DNA of 7,151 bases, taken from Verrucomicrobiales bacterium. Its GTDB lineage: Bacteria; Verrucomicrobiota; Verrucomicrobiia; Limisphaerales; UBA1096. The stretch lies in contig WTHH01000005.1 in assembly GCA_011523195.1 (NCBI GenBank), positions 1 to 7,151 of the forward strand, given 5' to 3'. Shown here one piece after another: positions 5,333 to 7,151 of the stretch (position 1 is the stretch's first letter; each line of letters opens with the position of its first letter). Below the pieces are notes generated by a model. The model ran no database searches. It saw nothing but the letters and a program-made list of their open reading frames with translations, and was not told the origin of the DNA. Made by a program: the position numbers and the translations under genes.

Positions 5333-6771
5333 GGCAAATACGCCTTCAATCTTTCAACCACCGCCGGGTTATTTTCGGCTTTATTTTTTACAGGGTCGAA
5401 TCCGGTGAATTGATCGTATAATTCCACTTTGCTGAGTTGCCCGTTTTTTCGCGTGACGATGAGCCGGTGGGACTGCGTTCGCACGGTGATGGCATCGCGC
5501 CAGTAGCTCAGCGCAGCATCCCGAACCTTGGCTGATGGATCGTCCAGCACCTTGGCCAAACTTTTGCCGTCCAGCGGGTGCTCCGTTTTTTTGAATTCCG
5601 GCTTGGCCAGATCGATCAACGTCGGGAACAAATCGAGCGACTCAACCAACGCGTTGCTGCTTGAGCCGGCCTGTTTCATCCCAGGCACGCTGATGATGAG
5701 CGGACTGCGCACCGCACGCTCGAGTGGGGTGTGCTTGGCCCACAAAGCCGAGTCGCCGAGATTCCAACCGTGATCTCCCCAGAGCACCACAATCGTGTTA
5801 TCACTCAGGCCGGTTTTGTCCAACACATCCAGCACGCGACCCACCTGTCTGTCGGTGTAGCGAACGCAGGCCAGATACGCGCGCCGCACGTTGATGATGT
5901 TTTCCGGTGAGAGCGGGCGCTTGGGGTAGGGAAAGTCGTATTTGAAAAACTCGCCGCTGCCGTGCCAGTAGGGCGACTTGATTTTGTCGGGGTGAGGCGG
6001 CGGCGGGATGTCGGCCTCCTTCAATGCCTCCCAATCCTGCCTAGGCGCCACGAACGGTAGGTGCGGTTTGAAAAAGCCGAGCCCCATGAAAAACGGCTTG
6101 TCGCGCTTGGCTAAGTGCTTCAGTCGACTGACCGCGTGCGCCGCCATCTGGCCGTCCGGCAGATCGTCGTCGCCCTCGACGGTGAAGTCAACGAGGTCCT
6201 TCGCCCCGTAGCCATCCTCGCGGTGGATGCCGTTTGCGTAGGCGAAGAAAATCCCCCAGCCGCGTTTCCATGTGCCGTACGGGGTAGACATCTCGGTCCA
6301 CGCGTTCGGCACCTCGTCGCGGCCGTCTCCGGCGCCGTTGTAGGCGTAAACCCGTCCGTCAGCCGTGTGCGAAATCTTGCCGACCAACACCGTATGATAG
6401 CCGCTGCGTTTGAACAGCTCCGGCATGCTTTGGGCGCCCGGCAACGTCTCAGCCGTGAGGGCGGTTTTACCGGCGTAAAACCCGGCGTTGCCCCCGGTGA
6501 AACCGGTCACGGCCGGGCTGCGGCCGGTGAGCATCGCGTAACGCGAGGCACCACAGGTCGGCACTTGCACAAAGTGATTGCGAAACACCATGCCGCGCTT
6601 GGCCAAGCGGTCGATGTTTGGCGAATGAGCGTAGTCGACGCCGTAGCAGCCAAGCTCCGGACGCAAATCATCGACGGCGATGAAAAGCACGTTCATCGGC
6701 TTGGCCTTTGCCGCGTGCGCTAGGCCAAGCGCAGTGACTGCCACTGCCGCATAAAGAAGAAAACGGATCAT
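5329..6771 (-). CDS. Secreted sulfatase, iduronate-2-sulfatase-like
   Basis: A 480-residue type I sulfatase predicted to hydrolyse sulfate esters on polysaccharide-derived sugars outside the cytoplasm. The N-terminus (MIRFLLYAAVAVTALGLAHA) is a signal peptide, with a likely cleavage site after AHA (20) or AKA (23). The core then follows: NVLFIAVDDLRPELGCYG with metal-binding D34 and D35; PTCGASRYAMLTGR with Cys73, the residue expected to be converted to formylglycine, and Arg77; GKISH (131-135); GFFKPHLPF (232-240); and LWGDHGWNLGD (330-340, metal-binding D333 and H334) followed by WAKHT. Those last blocks are characteristic of the iduronate-2-sulfatase branch. The active-site pentapeptide is C-G-A-S-R, with Ala where Pro is more common; CxAxR is still an accepted sulfatase motif. 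The ATG at 6771 lies 3 nt after the aldolase stop, so the two are co-transcribed. The natural substrate cannot be told from sequence alone. Confidence 0.92.
   Translation of the reverse strand: MIRFLLYAAVAVTALGLAHAAKAKPMNVLFIAVDDLRPELGCYGVDYAHSPNIDRLAKRGMVFRNHFVQVPTCGASRYAMLTGRSPAVTGFTGGNAGFYAGKTALTAETLPGAQSMPELFKRSGYHTVLVGKISHTADGRVYAYNGAGDGRDEVPNAWTEMSTPYGTWKRGWGIFFAYANGIHREDGYGAKDLVDFTVEGDDDLPDGQMAAHAVSRLKHLAKRDKPFFMGLGFFKPHLPFVAPRQDWEALKEADIPPPPHPDKIKSPYWHGSGEFFKYDFPYPKRPLSPENIINVRRAYLACVRYTDRQVGRVLDVLDKTGLSDNTIVVLWGDHGWNLGDSALWAKHTPLERAVRSPLIISVPGMKQAGSSSNALVESLDLFPTLIDLAKPEFKKTEHPLDGKSLAKVLDDPSAKVRDAALSYWRDAITVRTQSHRLIVTRKNGQLSKVELYDQFTGFDPVKNKAENNPAVVERLKAYLP
6596..6609. repeat. Longest iterated palindrome, CGCTTGGCCAAGCG (in the sulfatase)
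   Basis: This is the most complete copy, a 14-base perfect palindrome, so it carries the nine-base word in both orientations. It is read as Leu-Ala-Lys-Arg at sulfatase residues 56-59. A near copy (CGCTTGGCTAAG, 6104-6115) lies further along the same gene and also encodes Leu-Ala-Lys-Arg. Confidence 0.8.
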
Positions 6772-6774
6772 GGG

Positions 6775-7151
6775 TCAAATGTTCACGTCACCGCCTTCGC
6801 CATCGCCGGTCTTGAGGCCAAGCGACTCGCGGATCTCCGCCAGCTCGGTGCGGATGCCGTTTTTGAAAAAGATAATGTCGGCCTTGTGAATGAGCAGGTT
6901 AGCACCCATGTCGACAAACCGGGCCTGACTGGCGATGTCGCCCCAGGCGTGGATTCCCGCGCCGACGCCTTTTGCCCGGGCCTTGGTGAAAATTGTCTCG
7001 GCCGTTTTCAGGAACGTCGGGTCATCGTACTGCTCCGGCACCCCGAGGTTGGAAGACAGGTCATGCGGGCCGATGAGCACCGAGTCGATGCCCGGCACGT
7101 CGAGGATGCAGTCGAGATTTTCCACCGCAGGCACACTCTCAATGTTGATGA
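6775..7151 (-). CDS. HpcH/HpaI-family class II aldolase, C-terminal part (5' end outside window)
   Basis: About 124 C-terminal residues are visible, with the frame open to the right edge. They begin INIESVPAVENLD and continue with VPGIDSVLIGPHDLSSNLGVP, both hallmarks of the HpcH/HpaI aldolase family (4-hydroxy-2-oxoheptanedioate and 2-keto-3-deoxy-sugar-acid aldolases such as YfaU/RhmA). The metal-binding Glu (IES) and Asp (PHDLS) are both present and 26 residues apart, as in the family. These enzymes cleave 2-keto-3-deoxy acids to pyruvate plus an aldehyde. The end of the chain (GANLLIHKADIIFFKNGIRTELAEIRESLG) fits the last TIM-barrel strand and helix, followed by a short Gly/Asp-rich tail. 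It lies just upstream of the sulfatase in one transcription unit, which suggests sugar-acid catabolism; a citrate-lyase-beta-like role is less likely. Confidence 0.86.
   Translation of the reverse strand, partial: INIESVPAVENLDCILDVPGIDSVLIGPHDLSSNLGVPEQYDDPTFLKTAETIFTKARAKGVGAGIHAWGDIASQARFVDMGANLLIHKADIIFFKNGIRTELAEIRESLGLKTGDGEGGDVNI

Noticed and set aside
6115..6723. 202-residue plus-strand open frame opposite the sulfatase
   Set aside because: It mirrors the sulfatase codons and shows no family motif; a shadow frame.

Overview
The window looks like chromosomal DNA from a moderately high-GC Gram-negative bacterium of the Planctomycetes-Verrucomicrobia-Chlamydiae group, most likely a free-living verrucomicrobial relative. 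This is inferred from an exported iduronate-2-sulfatase-type sulfatase of the kind those phyla carry in large numbers, a lysine/alanine-rich histone-H1-like protein tail, scarce Shine-Dalgarno sequences, and a tyrA-aroA-cmk-plsC housekeeping cluster. No 16S or other decisive marker is present, so the phylum is a guess.

Layout, left to right: (1) 1-161, plus strand: the C-terminal tail of a histone-H1-like basic protein, cut by the window edge and built on a perfect 48-bp tandem repeat, followed by a strong intrinsic terminator (189-228). (2) 255-974, plus: a stand-alone DEDDy 3'-5' exonuclease of the PolB-exonuclease type. (3) 995-4432, minus: a compact operon transcribed tyrA > aroA > cmk > plsC. 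Every junction is tight (1-nt gap or short overlap, 6-nt gap, 4-nt ATGA overlap), so translational coupling is likely. It joins tyrosine and chorismate synthesis (tyrA, aroA) to CMP/dCMP phosphorylation and phosphatidate synthesis. (4) 4433-4585: a 153-bp divergent intergenic region that should hold the promoters of both the operon and pyrH. (5) 4586-5332, plus: pyrH (UMP kinase) with an unusual lysine-rich N-terminal extension. (6) 5329-7151, minus: an HpcH/HpaI-type aldolase (cut by the window edge) followed 3 nt later by a secreted sulfatase, which looks like a small catabolic pair for sulfated sugars. The pyrH and sulfatase stop codons are interleaved in one TTAA.

The most unexpected signal is not a gene. 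The word GGCCAAGCG (reverse CGCTTGGCC) occurs at 12 sites in 7.15 kb, where roughly 0.1 would be expected by chance at this composition. Four of the sites extend to the palindrome GCTTGGCCAAGC. The word occurs in genes of unrelated function, in several codon phases, in both orientations, and once in the 20-bp spacer between two convergent genes. It therefore behaves as a DNA-level repeat, comparable in style to the cyanobacterial HIP1 palindrome or a DNA-uptake word, and not as a protein motif. I see no CRISPR array, tRNA, rRNA, insertion sequence or defence cassette; apart from this repeat the gene content is ordinary.
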